DNA of 64,000 bases from Thiobaca trueperi (GTDB lineage: Bacteria; Pseudomonadota; Gammaproteobacteria; Chromatiales; Chromatiaceae). The position numbers and the translations under genes are program-made. The notes beneath the pieces are model-generated. The model saw nothing but the letters and a program-made list of their open reading frames with translations, did not search any database and was not told where the DNA came from. Numbering within the stretch: position 1 is the stretch's first letter; each line of letters opens with the position of its first letter. The DNA lies in NCBI RefSeq assembly GCF_004342175.1, contig NZ_SMAO01000001.1, positions 496,001 to 560,000 on the forward strand, given 5' to 3'. Below are positions 19,095-28,529 of this stretch, piece after piece.

Positions 19095-19586
19095 TCAACG
19101 ATAAGGCGCGTCGGCTTCGCGGGCGGCAGCGATGTCCGCCTCGTATTGGTCGCCGATGGCGAGCAGCATTTCTTTGGTCATGATGTGATCGCCGCGCGTC
19201 TCGAAATGATATTCGTAGATTCCGGTCTCGACGATGGAATCGACCGGGCAGGACTCCTCGCAGAAGCCGCAGTAGATGCACTTGAAGAGGTCGATCTCAT
19301 AGCGCGTGGTGCGGCGCGATCCATCCTCTCGGGGTTCGGCCTCGATGGTGATGGCGAGCGCCGGGCAGACCGCCTCGCACAGCTTGCAGGCGATGCAGCG
19401 TTCCTCACCGTTCGGATAGCGGCGCAGCGCATGCAGACCCCTGAAACGCGGCGAAATCGGCGCCTTTTCCTCCGGGTACTGCACGGTGAACTTGCGCTTG
19501 AAAAAATAACGCCCGGTGACGCGGAGCCCCTGGAAAAGCTCCAGCATCAGGAGACTGTGGAGGTAATCGCGCACGGTTTTCAGCAT
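19095..19586 (-). CDS. nuoI: NADH-quinone oxidoreductase subunit I (two 4Fe-4S clusters)
   Basis: The 163-residue peripheral subunit carries clusters N6a and N6b close to the quinone. Both ferredoxin motifs are intact: [12 protein letters not shown] and [16 protein letters not shown]. The N-terminal helix ([19 protein letters not shown]) is amphipathic and rests on the membrane in homologues. ATG 19586 is used because it starts MLKTVRDYL; an upstream in-frame start would add nine residues without support. It follows nuoH after about 14 bp. Confidence 0.95.
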   Translation of the reverse strand: MLKTVRDYLHSLLMLELFQGLRVTGRYFFKRKFTVQYPEEKAPISPRFRGLHALRRYPNGEERCIACKLCEAVCPALAITIEAEPREDGSRRTTRYEIDLFKCIYCGFCEESCPVDSIVETGIYEYHFETRGDHIMTKEMLLAIGDQYEADIAAAREADAPYR

Positions 19587-19600
19587 GGCTTGTCTCCGGA

Positions 19601-20635
19601 TCACACCGACCACCAGGGCGGCAGCTTGTACACCACCGCCAGCGCCACGACCAGAATCCAGACGATGGTGATCGGGATGAAGACCTTCCAGCCCAGACGC
19701 ATGATCTGGTCATAGCGATAACGCGGGAAGGTCGCACGCAGCCAGAGCAGCAGATACATGAAAAAGAGCGTCTTGAGCAGCAGCCAGTGGAAACCGTCGT
19801 CCAGCAGAAAGACCCCGTCCACCCAGACCTGCGGCAGCGGCGACAGCCAGCCGCCGAAAAACAGGAGCGCGGTCAGTGCCGAGATCAGGATCATGTTGGC
19901 GTATTCGGCGAGGAAGAAGACGGCAAAGCCCATCCCCGAATATTCCACATGAAAACCGGCGACGATCTCGGACTCGCCTTCCGCCACGTCGAAAGGCGCG
20001 CGGTTGGTCTCGGCCACGCCCGAGATCAGATAGACCCCGAACAGCGGCAGCAGCGGCAGCCAGAACCAGGAAAACAGCCCTCCCTGCTGTGCCGCGACGA
20101 TGGCGCCCAGATTGAGACTCCCGGCCGCCACCAGCACCCCGACCAGGGCGAAGCCCATGGCGATCTCATAGGCCACCATCTGCGCCGCCGAGCGCATCGC
20201 GCCGAGCAGGGCGTAACGCGAGTTGGAGGCCCAGCCGGCGATGATGATGCCGTAAACGCCGAGCGAGCTCAGGGCCAGGATATAGAGCAGACCGGCGTTG
20301 ATGTCGGCCAGCACCAGCCCCTCGTCGAAGGGAAAGACCGCCCACACCGCCATCGCCGGGGCGATGGCGAGCATCGGCGCCATCAGGAACAGCGTCTTGT
20401 CGGCCTTGGTCGGGATGATGATCTCTTTCATCACCAGCTTGACGGCATCGGCGATGGGTTGCAGCACGCCGCGCCAGCCGACACGGTTGGGGCCAATGCG
20501 CACCTGCATATAACCGATGACCTTGCGCTCGGCCAGGGTGTAATAGGCCACCAGACCCAGCAGCGGCAGCAGGATGGCGGTGATCTTGAGCAGGATCTGA
20601 ATCACCAGCGGCAATGCGTTCCAAAGTTCAGTCAT
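19601..20635 (-). CDS. nuoH: NADH-quinone oxidoreductase subunit H
   Basis: This 344-residue membrane subunit forms much of the quinone chamber. Typical segments are seen: [66 protein letters not shown], and the final [19 protein letters not shown]. Eight helices are expected. It sits between nuoG and nuoI with short gaps, as in the usual gene order. Confidence 0.96.
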   Translation of the reverse strand: MTELWNALPLVIQILLKITAILLPLLGLVAYYTLAERKVIGYMQVRIGPNRVGWRGVLQPIADAVKLVMKEIIIPTKADKTLFLMAPMLAIAPAMAVWAVFPFDEGLVLADINAGLLYILALSSLGVYGIIIAGWASNSRYALLGAMRSAAQMVAYEIAMGFALVGVLVAAGSLNLGAIVAAQQGGLFSWFWLPLLPLFGVYLISGVAETNRAPFDVAEGESEIVAGFHVEYSGMGFAVFFLAEYANMILISALTALLFFGGWLSPLPQVWVDGVFLLDDGFHWLLLKTLFFMYLLLWLRATFPRYRYDQIMRLGWKVFIPITIVWILVVALAVVYKLPPWWSV

Positions 20636-20642
20636 GGCTGTC

Positions 20643-23045
20643 TCATCGCCTCTCGCCGGTATCCGACTCGGTCAGACGTGCCAGGCTGATCGGGCCGATC
20701 TGATCGCCCAACCCCTCGCTCCCGGCCACCCCGGACGGGATGCGCGCGCAGCCCATGGGAACCCGGTCATCCAGTATCACCTGCGCGGTGGCGGTCGCCT
20801 CGTTTTGGGTCAGACGCACCGTATCGCCCGCGTTCAACCCCAGGTCGGCGGCCTGATCCGGGTGCAGATAAACCCCGAAGGCTGAGCCCGGCATCGTCAT
20901 CTGCTGCAATGCCGGGGCGCGCCGGACGAGCGGATCCAGGGCATAGATGGGAACGGGGCCGATGCGCATCAGCGCCGATTCGGTCGGGCCATTGGTTAGC
21001 GGGAATTCACCGCGCACGGCGTTATCGATGACCGCATCGGCACAGAGCGCAGCCAGCTCATCACGAACCTGTGCACCGTCGCGATAATCGAAACCCTTCA
21101 GATCCAGCAGATTGCCGAGCACCCGCAACACCTTCCAGCCCGGACGCGCCTCACCCGGCGGTGGCACTGCACCCTGAAAACGCTGCCAGAGTCCGGCGGC
21201 ATTGACGAAGGTGCCCGAAGTCTCCGCAAAGGCACCGATAGGCAGGAGCACATCGGCGACCCGCTCCAGAGATGGACTGCGGAAGGCCGAGCAGGCAACG
21301 ACGAAATCGGCTTTGTCGAATGCCGCCATCGCACCGGCTGGATTGCCCAGGTCGCGATCCGGCTCCAGTCCCCAGAGCACCAGGGTCCGGCGCGGCGCGG
21401 CCAGCATCCCACCCAGCGAGAGTCCGGGCTGATCGGTCGGCCTGGCACCCGGCAGACGCTGCGGATGCGCACCGGCCAGATAGGCGCCCACACTGTTGGC
21501 CGCCGCCGGCAGATAACCGATGCGGCAATTGGACGCCTCGGCGATGGCATGGGCCAGCGCCTTGAGCAGCGAGAAATCCGGGTGCGCGGTGGCGAGCGCC
21601 CCGAGCAGGATCAGCCCCCGGCCCTGTTCACCCATCCGGCTCAGACAGTCCGCCGCCATGTCGTGTTCGTCGCCCGGCTCGCTCACGGCGATGCAATCCT
21701 TGAGCGCACCTGTTGCGGACACACCCAGGCGCTTCGCGATGGCGGCGAGGTCTGCGATCATCGCCGCTGGCGTACCGACGATCTGGCGCGCGGGATGGTT
21801 CAGATCCAGCCGGATGGGATTGATGCAGATCATCTGCGCGCCGTCCAGAACCGCCTTGCGCAGACGATGCGCCAGCAGCGGCTGTTCCTGACGGAGATCG
21901 CTCCCCACCAGCAGCACGCACCGCTGCACTTCCAGTTCGGCAATGGGGAGACCCAGCCAGGGCACGAGTGGATCGGCGTCATCGCTGCGGAAATCCTGCT
22001 GACGCAGACGGTGATCGATGTGCGGACAGCCCAGCTCGCGGGCGATGCGCGCTGCCAGATAACATTCTTCCAGGGTGGCGTTCGGGGCCATCAGCCAGCC
22101 CGTCTCAGCCGGATCGGCCGACTTGAGACGCTCGGCAACACGAGTCAGCGCCTCCGACCAGTCAACCGTGCGCCAGACGCCGTCTTCTTTGAGCAGGGGC
22201 GCGGTCAGTCGATCCAGGCTGTCGAGCCCGGCATAGCTGAAACGGTCGCGGTCGGCGATCCAGGTCTCGTTGACCGCCTCATTATCGCGCGGATGAACAC
22301 GCATCACCCGCTGACCGCGCACATGCAGCCGGAGGTTCGAGCCGACACTGTCGTGCGGCGCGATGCCGTCGCGCGCGGTGAGTTCCCAGGCGCGGGCGGT
22401 GAAGCGATAGGGCTTCGAGGTCAGGGCACCGACCGGACAGAGATCGATGACATTGCCCGAGAGTTCGTGCGTTACGGCATGGGCGACGAAGGTGCCGATA
22501 CGCACCTCCTCGCCGCGTCCGGTCGCGCCCAGTTCGCGCACCCCGGCGATCTCGGCACAGAAACGCACGCAGCGGGTGCAATGAATGCAGCGGGTCATCT
22601 CGGTGGCGATCAGCGGCCCCAGATCCTCATCCTTCACCACACGCTTGCGCTCGACGAAACGCGAGACATCGTCGCCATAGCCCATGGCGACATCCTGCAA
22701 CTCGCATTCACCGCCCTGATCGCAGATGGGGCAGTCGAGCGGATGATTGATGAGCAGGAATTCCATCGTTCCCTGCTGCGCCTCAATGGCCTTGGGCGAA
22801 CGGGTCCACACCTTCATGCCGTTGCCGACCGGGGTCGCGCAGGCCGGCACCGGCTTGGGAAAGGGACGGCCGCCCTGCTCCGCCTCGACCAGACACATCC
22901 GGCAGTTGGCAGCGATGGACAGCTTTTGGTGATAGCAGAAACGCGGGATGACGATGCCCTCGCGATCCGCAACCGCGATGATCATCTCGCCCGGCGTCGC
23001 CTCACAGGCGCGACCGTCGATCTCGATGGTGAGCTTATCCGTCAT
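20643..23045 (-). CDS. nuoG: NADH-quinone oxidoreductase subunit G
   Basis: The 800-residue subunit carries the 2Fe-2S cluster and several 4Fe-4S clusters of the electron chain. The N-terminus has the 2Fe-2S ligands in [19 protein letters not shown] and CATPVGNGM, then [14 protein letters not shown] and [16 protein letters not shown] for the tetranuclear clusters. A molybdopterin-oxidoreductase-like body follows, without cofactor function in this family. The gene would normally follow nuoF directly. Here about 2.4 kb of accessory genes lie between them, all on the same strand, so nuoG expression may depend on read-through or on a new promoter. Confidence 0.96.
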   Translation of the reverse strand: MTDKLTIEIDGRACEATPGEMIIAVADREGIVIPRFCYHQKLSIAANCRMCLVEAEQGGRPFPKPVPACATPVGNGMKVWTRSPKAIEAQQGTMEFLLINHPLDCPICDQGGECELQDVAMGYGDDVSRFVERKRVVKDEDLGPLIATEMTRCIHCTRCVRFCAEIAGVRELGATGRGEEVRIGTFVAHAVTHELSGNVIDLCPVGALTSKPYRFTARAWELTARDGIAPHDSVGSNLRLHVRGQRVMRVHPRDNEAVNETWIADRDRFSYAGLDSLDRLTAPLLKEDGVWRTVDWSEALTRVAERLKSADPAETGWLMAPNATLEECYLAARIARELGCPHIDHRLRQQDFRSDDADPLVPWLGLPIAELEVQRCVLLVGSDLRQEQPLLAHRLRKAVLDGAQMICINPIRLDLNHPARQIVGTPAAMIADLAAIAKRLGVSATGALKDCIAVSEPGDEHDMAADCLSRMGEQGRGLILLGALATAHPDFSLLKALAHAIAEASNCRIGYLPAAANSVGAYLAGAHPQRLPGARPTDQPGLSLGGMLAAPRRTLVLWGLEPDRDLGNPAGAMAAFDKADFVVACSAFRSPSLERVADVLLPIGAFAETSGTFVNAAGLWQRFQGAVPPPGEARPGWKVLRVLGNLLDLKGFDYRDGAQVRDELAALCADAVIDNAVRGEFPLTNGPTESALMRIGPVPIYALDPLVRRAPALQQMTMPGSAFGVYLHPDQAADLGLNAGDTVRLTQNEATATAQVILDDRVPMGCARIPSGVAGSEGLGDQIGPISLARLTESDTGERR

Positions 23046-23069
23046 TCGGGTCTCTCGGCTTTTATCATG

Positions 23070-23450
23070 TTACTTCGCAAGCGCAACGGGGATATATGGA
23101 CTTTCCGGATTGACGGTCAATGACTGCGTGCTCGGTTGCAGAACCAAATCCATCATTTCCATCGGAACGGCACCCAACAAGGCTTCGTCGCCAAAGACAA
23201 GCGCCGAAAGGTCGCAATAGCGGTCACGAAAATGAACCCGTAAAGGTCCGACCATTGGCACCTGCTTCCTTGATCCATCCGCCAGAATGACTTCCCTTGT
23301 GCTGACCTCTTCAATATCGAAGCCAAGCTGGATGGTTGCGTGTTGTGGAATGATCATGAACACCGCCCCCGAGCCCACCAATGCCCGCACCGACATCCTC
23401 CGGGCTCGGAAGGTTGATTCCAGTTCGATGTCGGCGTAGGTTAAGCCCAT
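23070..23450 (-). CDS. Clan AA aspartic-protease-like protein lacking the catalytic Asp
   Basis: The 126-residue protein has the pattern of small bacterial retropepsin-like proteins: MGLTYADIELES at the start, a VRALVGSGAVFMIIPQ segment, a REVILADGSRKQVPMVGPLRV strand pair, LVFGDEALLGAVPMEMMDLV, and a C-terminal TLTVNPESPYIPVALAK. In active relatives the second segment reads ALVDTGA or ALVDSGA. Here the Asp position is Gly (LVGSG), so proteolysis is not expected. Relatives often sit in toxin-antitoxin-like small operons. It lies about 25 bp upstream of nuoG on the same strand, inside the inserted block. Confidence 0.7.
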   Translation of the reverse strand: MGLTYADIELESTFRARRMSVRALVGSGAVFMIIPQHATIQLGFDIEEVSTREVILADGSRKQVPMVGPLRVHFRDRYCDLSALVFGDEALLGAVPMEMMDLVLQPSTQSLTVNPESPYIPVALAK

Positions 23451-23506
23451 TTCTATTTTGCTTTATCGGGTGTTTGATTTAGAAAACTGTTTGCCCGAAA
23501 TTGATT

Positions 23507-23710
23507 TCACACTGCGAGTTCCAACACTCTGTCATTCTTGGATATTTCAATTTGCCCCAAGTCCACGGAAAGACAGCCTTCAACGGCCTCATATAAATTT
23601 GCAAGCAGTTCTTCAAACGTATCGCCTTGTGTGGCGCAACCTTGAATTGTAGGCACTTCCGCCCAAAAACCGCCTTCTTCTGCGGGATGTATAATTACTT
23701 TTAATTTCAT
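23507..23710 (-). CDS. HicB-family antitoxin-like protein, no HicA nearby
   Basis: This 67-residue protein has the degenerate RNase H-like fold pattern of HicB proteins: MKLKVIIHPAEEGGFWAEVP, then IQGCATQGDTFEELLANLYEAVEGCL. HicB normally neutralises the HicA mRNA interferase. No HicA-like frame is visible on either side, and the protein lacks the C-terminal DNA-binding extension of longer HicB proteins. AGGAGG lies close upstream of the ATG. It may be an orphan, or may act with an unlinked toxin. Confidence 0.7.
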   Translation of the reverse strand: MKLKVIIHPAEEGGFWAEVPTIQGCATQGDTFEELLANLYEAVEGCLSVDLGQIEISKNDRVLELAV

Positions 23711-23751
23711 GTTTGGCCTCCTTTTACTTAATATTTAGCACGGGCATATTT

Positions 23752-23785
23752 TATCGCGTGGCTGCTCTACCCATCCTACCTTGCT
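23752..23785. repeat. Partial family-4 repeat (CTACCCATCCTACCTTGCT)
   Basis: This is the right end of a repeat that appears more fully at 24357-24436 and 24718-24857. It touches the 3' end of the DUF4926 gene. Confidence 0.7.
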
Positions 23786-24003
23786 CACGCAGCTTTATCT
23801 TGCGAATAATGGAGCACCATTAAATCTTCTTCTTTAATGCCGAGTAACGCATAGATCTTGCCGTCGTCTCCGCAAAATTCGACCTCATAGGCGGATTCTC
23901 CAAGCGTCTCCACGACAGTACCGACCTGCCCTTTGATGAGTTTTGCTTCCGGAAAATCTCGAAGCAAGGCAACCACATCTAACTCATTGATTTTATTTGA
24001 CAT
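23785..24003 (-). CDS. DUF4926-family small protein
   Basis: The 72-residue product matches the DUF4926 pattern: ELDVVALLRDFPEAKLIKGQ, then GTVVETLGESAYEVEFCGDDGKIYALLGIKEEDLM. This is a small SH3-like beta barrel in appearance. Members are commonly found just downstream of DUF6883 genes, as here, which suggests a two-gene unit that may be a toxin-antitoxin-like pair. No function is established that I can state. The stop codon lies at the edge of a dispersed repeat. Confidence 0.72.
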   Translation of the reverse strand: MSNKINELDVVALLRDFPEAKLIKGQVGTVVETLGESAYEVEFCGDDGKIYALLGIKEEDLMVLHYSQDKAA

Positions 24004-24015
24004 AATATGATTGCC

Positions 24016-24348
24016 TCATAACACAAAACAAGATGTCAGGCGAGGCATGCTCTCGCCGGCCTTGATGATCCATGCGCTTCTTATCATGGCTTCCCTGTCA
24101 CCTCTAACGTAAGTGAAGTCCACAACGTAACGAGTGCCGTACTCATCCAGTGCGCCGATGACACATTCCTCGGACTTCACTTTTTGTAACAAACAATCCC
24201 GGAGTTCTGTCGCGTGAGTGCAGGTCATCCCTAAAACAGACAAAAACACTCGCGCCTTGTGCTTGCCTCTAGGGTGTTCGTGACTCAAACAGTAATCCGT
24301 CAGTTTCCGAATATCGACAACCGCCTTGTCTGCGTTCGGGACTTTCAC
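24016..24348 (-). CDS. DUF6883-family protein
   Basis: The 110-residue protein begins with MKVPNADKAVVDIRKLTDYC and continues LSHEHPRGKHKARVFLSVLG, the family's conserved core. It ends with YVVDFTYVRGDREAMIRSAWII and PRLTSCFVL. The His, Lys and Arg cluster and the terminal Thr-Ser-Cys segment are the most conserved features of relatives I recall. It lies 12 bp upstream of the DUF4926 gene. Its biochemical role is unknown, and the pairing is the main clue. It is one of the AT-richer genes of the nuoF-nuoG insert. Confidence 0.7.
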   Translation of the reverse strand: MKVPNADKAVVDIRKLTDYCLSHEHPRGKHKARVFLSVLGMTCTHATELRDCLLQKVKSEECVIGALDEYGTRYVVDFTYVRGDREAMIRSAWIIKAGESMPRLTSCFVL

Positions 24349-24356
24349 TTTACTGA

Positions 24357-24436
24357 ATGATGGGTTTCACGGCCAACAGGCATCATTAGGCAATCGTCAA
24401 GGTTATCGCATGGCCATTCTACCCATCCTACCTTGC
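24357..24436. repeat. Family-4 repeat, left-truncated copy
   Basis: TGATGGGTTTCACGGCCAAC followed by GCAATCGTCAAGGTTATCGC and CTACCCATCCTACCTTGCT repeats almost exactly at 24772-24857. The right end overlaps the 3' end of the frameshifted antitoxin gene. Confidence 0.85.
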
Positions 24437-24636
24437 TAAAGGCTTTGTCTTGCCTGCGCGATGTTCTTCAAGAGCCTCGTCAGCGAGGTTTGCTAACAAA
24501 TCTTCAGAGTCTGCAAACAAAGAATCCCATTTTTTTCCGTCAATAATTCATCCAGTAACCATCGCACGATCATATTCTGCTGCATACCAGGGAGCTTGGA
24601 TGCCTCTTGAAATGCGTGTTCAAGTAATTGTGTCAT
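24428..24636 (-). pseudogene. Frameshifted addiction-module antitoxin-like gene
   Basis: From ATG 24636 the frame reads MTQLLEHAFQEASKLPGMQQ and on to WLLDELLTEKN, then stops early. In the neighbouring frame, the sequence after a run of seven A (plus-strand T at 24530-24536) continues KWDSLFADSEDLLANLADEA, then LEEHRAGKTKPLAR. Joined, the two parts give an antitoxin of about 70 residues of the type usually paired with RelE/ParE toxins. One extra A would restore the frame. No toxin gene follows; the repeat at 24357-24436 truncates the end. Either the gene is dead, or the A-run is a sequencing error or a slippage site. Confidence 0.7.
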
Positions 24637-24717
24637 ATCATTTTCCTGAAAATACGAATTGTAAAATATTGTCCGGCGTAAAGGTTAACCGCATGTCGCT
24701 CAGGCCAAATCATTAAG

Positions 24718-24857
24718 CGTAGGATGGGTAGAGCGAAGCGAAACCCATCATTTCTCATGCACTGACGTGAATAATGGGTTTCACGGCCAATCGGCATCAC
24801 TGGCAATCGTCAAGGTTATCGCATGGCCGTTCTACCCATCCTACCTTGCTACCTTGC
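24718..24857. repeat. Family-4 repeat, fullest copy (GTAGGATGGGTAGAGCGAAG)
   Basis: The left end GTAGGATGGGTAGAGCGAAG and right end CTACCCATCCTAC are inverted copies bounding a 140-bp element, with an internal AACCCATCA and its mirror-like TAATGGGTTTC. No gene lies in it. The remainder of the 24.64-24.93 kb gap shows no other feature. Confidence 0.85.
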
Positions 24858-24930
24858 TAACGCGATAACATAAGAAAATGAAAAACAGTTTCAGGAGCCC
24901 CGTAAACCAGATGCTGAGCACTGCTTCATA

Positions 24931-25302
24931 TCACGCGACAAATAATCTGACGATTTCCCTGATTACTGATTTAATCCCTTCATCTTTTCCCGATTTCAAA
25001 ACATTCTTAATCTCATCACCGAGAGTACTTTTTTCGTTAATAGCTTTCGGGGTTGAATTGAGCACCATGAACCCTTTTGCAGTCAAGACAACGCCCATAT
25101 AGCCGCCGTATACTTTATCGTTGCATTTTATGAAGCCTTCGCTATCCAAAAAATCAACAGTGGAGAAAAATATCTCCCTGTTTTCGAGATCATCGTATTC
25201 TGGAAAGCTTTGAATTTCGATATCGGTCCTTATGGGAAATCTTTCATACAGTAAGCCAAATATCTCAGCGGCGCACTTATTAAACTTATCCATGCTAGTC
25301 AT
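24931..25302 (-). CDS. Hypothetical protein in the nuoF-nuoG insert
   Basis: The 123-residue product (start MTSMDKFNKCAAEIFGLLYE) is acidic and has no membrane segment. Residues 50-90 (FFSTVDFLDSEGFIKCNDKV, then GGYMGVVLTAKGFMVLNSTP) resemble the recognition helix and wing of a winged-helix fold, but I cannot assign a family. An ATG at 25302 lies nine bases after a G-run that can act as a ribosome site; a TTG nine bases further upstream (25311) is less likely. It is AT-rich compared with the nuo genes and probably came with the rest of the insert. Confidence 0.6.
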   Translation of the reverse strand: MTSMDKFNKCAAEIFGLLYERFPIRTDIEIQSFPEYDDLENREIFFSTVDFLDSEGFIKCNDKVYGGYMGVVLTAKGFMVLNSTPKAINEKSTLGDEIKNVLKSGKDEGIKSVIREIVRLFVA

Positions 25303-25454
25303 TTTCAACAACCCCCCTGATTGTCAAGCACTTAACATGTTCTAGCTTGCAGTTTAATTTTCGTCACCTAGACAGAGTGCAACTAACCCCAAACCAGTCT
25401 GAGCATGTCATTCGCCAAGCCACACCGAGTCAGCCGCAAGAATGGCTCATTACC

Positions 25455-26741
25455 CTAACCCGCCCCCAACCCCCTCCCATGCTCAATCAAATAAGCAAAC
25501 TCATGCCGATAATGCTTAAGAAAACTCTGCACCGGCATGGCCGCCGCATCGCCCAGGGCGCAGATGGTGCGTCCGCCGATGCGTCCGGCGACGCTTTCGA
25601 GCAGCTCCAGATCTTCGGGCCGTCCCTTGCCGTGCAGGATGCGGCCCAGCACCCGCGCGAGCCAGCCGGTGCCTTCGCGGCAGGGCGTGCACTGACCGCA
25701 GGATTCGTGCATATAAAAATGTGAGAGATTGTGCAGCACCCGCACCATGCAGGTGCCTTCGGCGATGACGATGACCGCGCCCGAACCGAGCATGGAGCCG
25801 GCCCTGGAGAGCGAGTCGTAATCCATATCGACGCCCATCATGATCTCGCCCGGCACCACCGGAACCGACGAGCCGCCCGGAATCACCGCCTTGAGCGCGC
25901 GGCCATCCTTGACCCCGCCGGCCAGTTCCAGCAGATCCTTGAACGCGGTGCCGAGCGGCACCTCAAAATTGTCGGGACGATTGACATGGCCGGTCACTGA
26001 GAACAGCTTGAGTCCGCCATTGTTGGGACGCCCCTGCTCCAGAAACCATTTGCCGCCGCGCTCCAGGATCACCGGCACCGAGGCCAGCGACTCGGTGTTG
26101 TTGATGGTCGTGGGTCGGCCATAGAGCCCGTATTGGGCCGGAAACGGCGGCTTGAAGCGTGGCTGACCCTTTTTGCCCTCGATGGATTCGAGCAGGGCGG
26201 TTTCCTCGCCGCAGATATAGGCGCCAGCGCCCAGATGGGTGTAGAGATCGAAATCGACCCCTGAGCCCTGAATATCGCGGCCCAAGAGCCCGGCGGCATA
26301 AGCTTCTTTCAGCGCGCCCTCAAAGCGCGTGATCGGCTCATAGAACTCGCCACGGATATAGTTGTAGCCAACGGTCGCGCCGATGCAGTAGCCGGCGATG
26401 GCCATGCCTTCGATCACCTGATGCGGGTTATAGCGCAGGATGTCGCGGTCCTTGCAGGTGCCCGGCTCGCCTTCGTCTGAATTGCAGACGATATATTTCT
26501 GACCCGGTGCGGTGCGCGGCATGAAGCTCCATTTGAGTCCGGTCGGAAAACCGGCGCCGCCGCGTCCGCGCAGATTGGAGAGCTTGAGTTCTTCGATCAG
26601 ATCGCTGGGGTCGACTCGGTCACGCAGGATCTTTTCCCATTGCGCATAGCCGCCGAGACTGCGATAGGCATCCAGGGTATGCCGGATGCTCTCATCCAGA
26701 TGCAGATTGCGAAAGCAGACGGTGTTCTGGTTCTGGATCAT
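25455..26741 (-). CDS. nuoF: NADH-quinone oxidoreductase subunit F
   Basis: This 428-residue subunit oxidises NADH with FMN and holds cluster N3. The NADH and FMN glycine-rich segments are visible as [18 protein letters not shown] and [17 protein letters not shown]. Others are [20 protein letters not shown] and the cluster ligands [15 protein letters not shown]. It follows nuoE after a few bases. It is the last gene before the accessory insert. Confidence 0.97.
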   Translation of the reverse strand: MIQNQNTVCFRNLHLDESIRHTLDAYRSLGGYAQWEKILRDRVDPSDLIEELKLSNLRGRGGAGFPTGLKWSFMPRTAPGQKYIVCNSDEGEPGTCKDRDILRYNPHQVIEGMAIAGYCIGATVGYNYIRGEFYEPITRFEGALKEAYAAGLLGRDIQGSGVDFDLYTHLGAGAYICGEETALLESIEGKKGQPRFKPPFPAQYGLYGRPTTINNTESLASVPVILERGGKWFLEQGRPNNGGLKLFSVTGHVNRPDNFEVPLGTAFKDLLELAGGVKDGRALKAVIPGGSSVPVVPGEIMMGVDMDYDSLSRAGSMLGSGAVIVIAEGTCMVRVLHNLSHFYMHESCGQCTPCREGTGWLARVLGRILHGKGRPEDLELLESVAGRIGGRTICALGDAAAMPVQSFLKHYRHEFAYLIEHGRGLGAG

Positions 26742-26745
26742 GATC

Positions 26746-27273
26746 TCACTCCAGCCCGTCGATCAGTCTGTCCAGCGACTCGGGGGACAGCTTTTCGTGA
26801 TAGGTCTTATCCAGCAGCACCGCAGGCGCATGACGACAGGCCCCCAGACACTCGACCTCCTTGAAGGTGAAGCGGCCGTCTGCCGTGGTCTCACCCGGCT
26901 TGACGCCATATTTATGCTCAATGTGTTCGATAAGTTCCTCGGAACCATTGAGCAGACAGGAGATGCTGTTGCAGACACAGACCTTGTGCCGACCCTGTGG
27001 GGTGAGGTCGTACATGCCATAGAAGGTCGCCACCTCGTAGACCGCGACCTCGGGCATATCGAGATAGACGGCCAGCGCGTCCATCAATTCGGTGGTGAGC
27101 CAGCCGCCGTTGCTGTCCTGGAGCAGGGTCAGCGCCGGCATCACCGCCGACTGTTTCCACTCGGGCGGATACTTGGCGATCAGGGCGTCGATGGCGGCGC
27201 GAATCTCGGCGTTGAAGAGCGCCGATTGGTCCTGATCGCGGCTGACGGCAAGTGGTGCATTGCGGAAGCTCAT
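26746..27273 (-). CDS. nuoE: NADH-quinone oxidoreductase subunit E
   Basis: The 175-residue thioredoxin-like subunit binds 2Fe-2S cluster N1a beside the FMN of NuoF. Its four ligands appear as CNSISC and CLGAC. The helical N-terminus contains [20 protein letters not shown] and [22 protein letters not shown] 27273 overlaps the nuoD stop. Confidence 0.95.
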   Translation of the reverse strand: MSFRNAPLAVSRDQDQSALFNAEIRAAIDALIAKYPPEWKQSAVMPALTLLQDSNGGWLTTELMDALAVYLDMPEVAVYEVATFYGMYDLTPQGRHKVCVCNSISCLLNGSEELIEHIEHKYGVKPGETTADGRFTFKEVECLGACRHAPAVLLDKTYHEKLSPESLDRLIDGLE

Positions 27274-28529
27274 CAGCGATCAATCTCCCCGAACACGACA
27301 TCCAGGGTGCCGATGATGGCCACCACATCGGCCAGCATGTGACCCCGCGCCATCTCGTCCAGCGCCGCCAGATGCGGGAAGCCGGGCGCGCGCACCTTCA
27401 GCCGATAGGGTTTGTTGGCGCCATCGGAGACGATGTAACAGCCGAATTCACCCTTGGGCGCCTCGACGGCGGCATAGACCTCGCCGGGCGGCGGGCAATA
27501 GCCCTCGGTGAAGAGTTTGAAGTGGTGGATCAGGGCTTCCATGTCCTCTTTCATGGCCGCGCGTTTGGGCGGCGAGACCTTGTGATCGTCAATGGCAACC
27601 GGCCCTGGATTGGCCCGCAGCCAGTCGATGCACTGGCGGATGATCCGGTTCGACTGGCGCATCTCCTCAATCCGCACCAGATAGCGGTCATAGCAGTCGC
27701 CATTGACGCCGACCGGGATGTCGAAATCCACCCTGTCATAGGCGGCATAGGGCTGTTTCTTGCGCAAATCCCATTCGACCCCGGACCCGCGCAACACGGG
27801 GCCGGTAAAGCCCAGTTGCAGCGCGCGCTCGGGCGAGACCACGCCAATCTCGACCGTACGCTGTTTCCAGATGCGGTTGTCGGTCAGCAAGGTTTCGTAC
27901 TCATCGACATGCGCCGGAAAACGCTCGGTGAAGTCCTGGATGAAATCCAGCAGTGAGCCCTGACGGGCCGCGTTGCGCTGGGCGATTTCTTTCGCGCTGT
28001 GCCACTTGGATTCGCCCCGGTACTGGGGCATGCGGTCGGGCAGATCGCGGGCGACGCCGCCCGGACGGTAATAGGTCGCGTGCATCCGCGCACCCGAGAC
28101 CGCTTCGTAACAGTCGAGCAGATCCTCACGTTCGCGGAAGCAGTAAATGAAGACGCTCATGGCGCCGATGTCGATGGCATGCGCCCCGAGCCACATCAGG
28201 TGATTGAGGATGCGGGTGATCTCGTCGAACATCGTGCGGATGTAATGGGCCCGCAGCGGCGGTTCGACCCCGAGCAGTCTTTCGATGGCGCGCACATAGC
28301 CATGCTCGTTGCACATCATGGAGACATAATCGAGCCGGTCCATGTAGCCGATGTTCTGATTGTACGGCTTGAACTCGGCCAGCTTCTCGGTGCCCCGATG
28401 CAGCAGACCGATGTGCGGATCGGCGCGCTCGATGATCTCGCCGTCCATCTCCAGCACCAGACGCAGCACGCCATGCGCTGAGGGATGCTGAGGCCCGAAG
28501 TTGAGGGTGTAGTTGCGGATCTCAGGCAT
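27273..28529 (-). CDS. nuoD: NADH-quinone oxidoreductase subunit D
   Basis: This 418-residue subunit lines the quinone site and descends from [NiFe] hydrogenase large subunits. Conserved segments are [20 protein letters not shown], with the quinone-site histidine, [12 protein letters not shown] and [16 protein letters not shown]. The C-terminal [20 protein letters not shown] and [17 protein letters not shown] are also present. It is separate from nuoC, not fused as in E. coli, and overlaps it by a few bases. Confidence 0.96.
   Translation of the reverse strand: MPEIRNYTLNFGPQHPSAHGVLRLVLEMDGEIIERADPHIGLLHRGTEKLAEFKPYNQNIGYMDRLDYVSMMCNEHGYVRAIERLLGVEPPLRAHYIRTMFDEITRILNHLMWLGAHAIDIGAMSVFIYCFREREDLLDCYEAVSGARMHATYYRPGGVARDLPDRMPQYRGESKWHSAKEIAQRNAARQGSLLDFIQDFTERFPAHVDEYETLLTDNRIWKQRTVEIGVVSPERALQLGFTGPVLRGSGVEWDLRKKQPYAAYDRVDFDIPVGVNGDCYDRYLVRIEEMRQSNRIIRQCIDWLRANPGPVAIDDHKVSPPKRAAMKEDMEALIHHFKLFTEGYCPPPGEVYAAVEAPKGEFGCYIVSDGANKPYRLKVRAPGFPHLAALDEMARGHMLADVVAIIGTLDVVFGEIDR

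Noticed and set aside
21465-23123. 552-codon open frame antisense to nuoG
   Set aside because: A shadow of NuoG, whose cluster ligands are all present on the minus strand.
28522-28529. Fused nuoCD as in E. coli
   Set aside because: nuoC has its own stop and nuoD its own start, overlapping by only a few bases.
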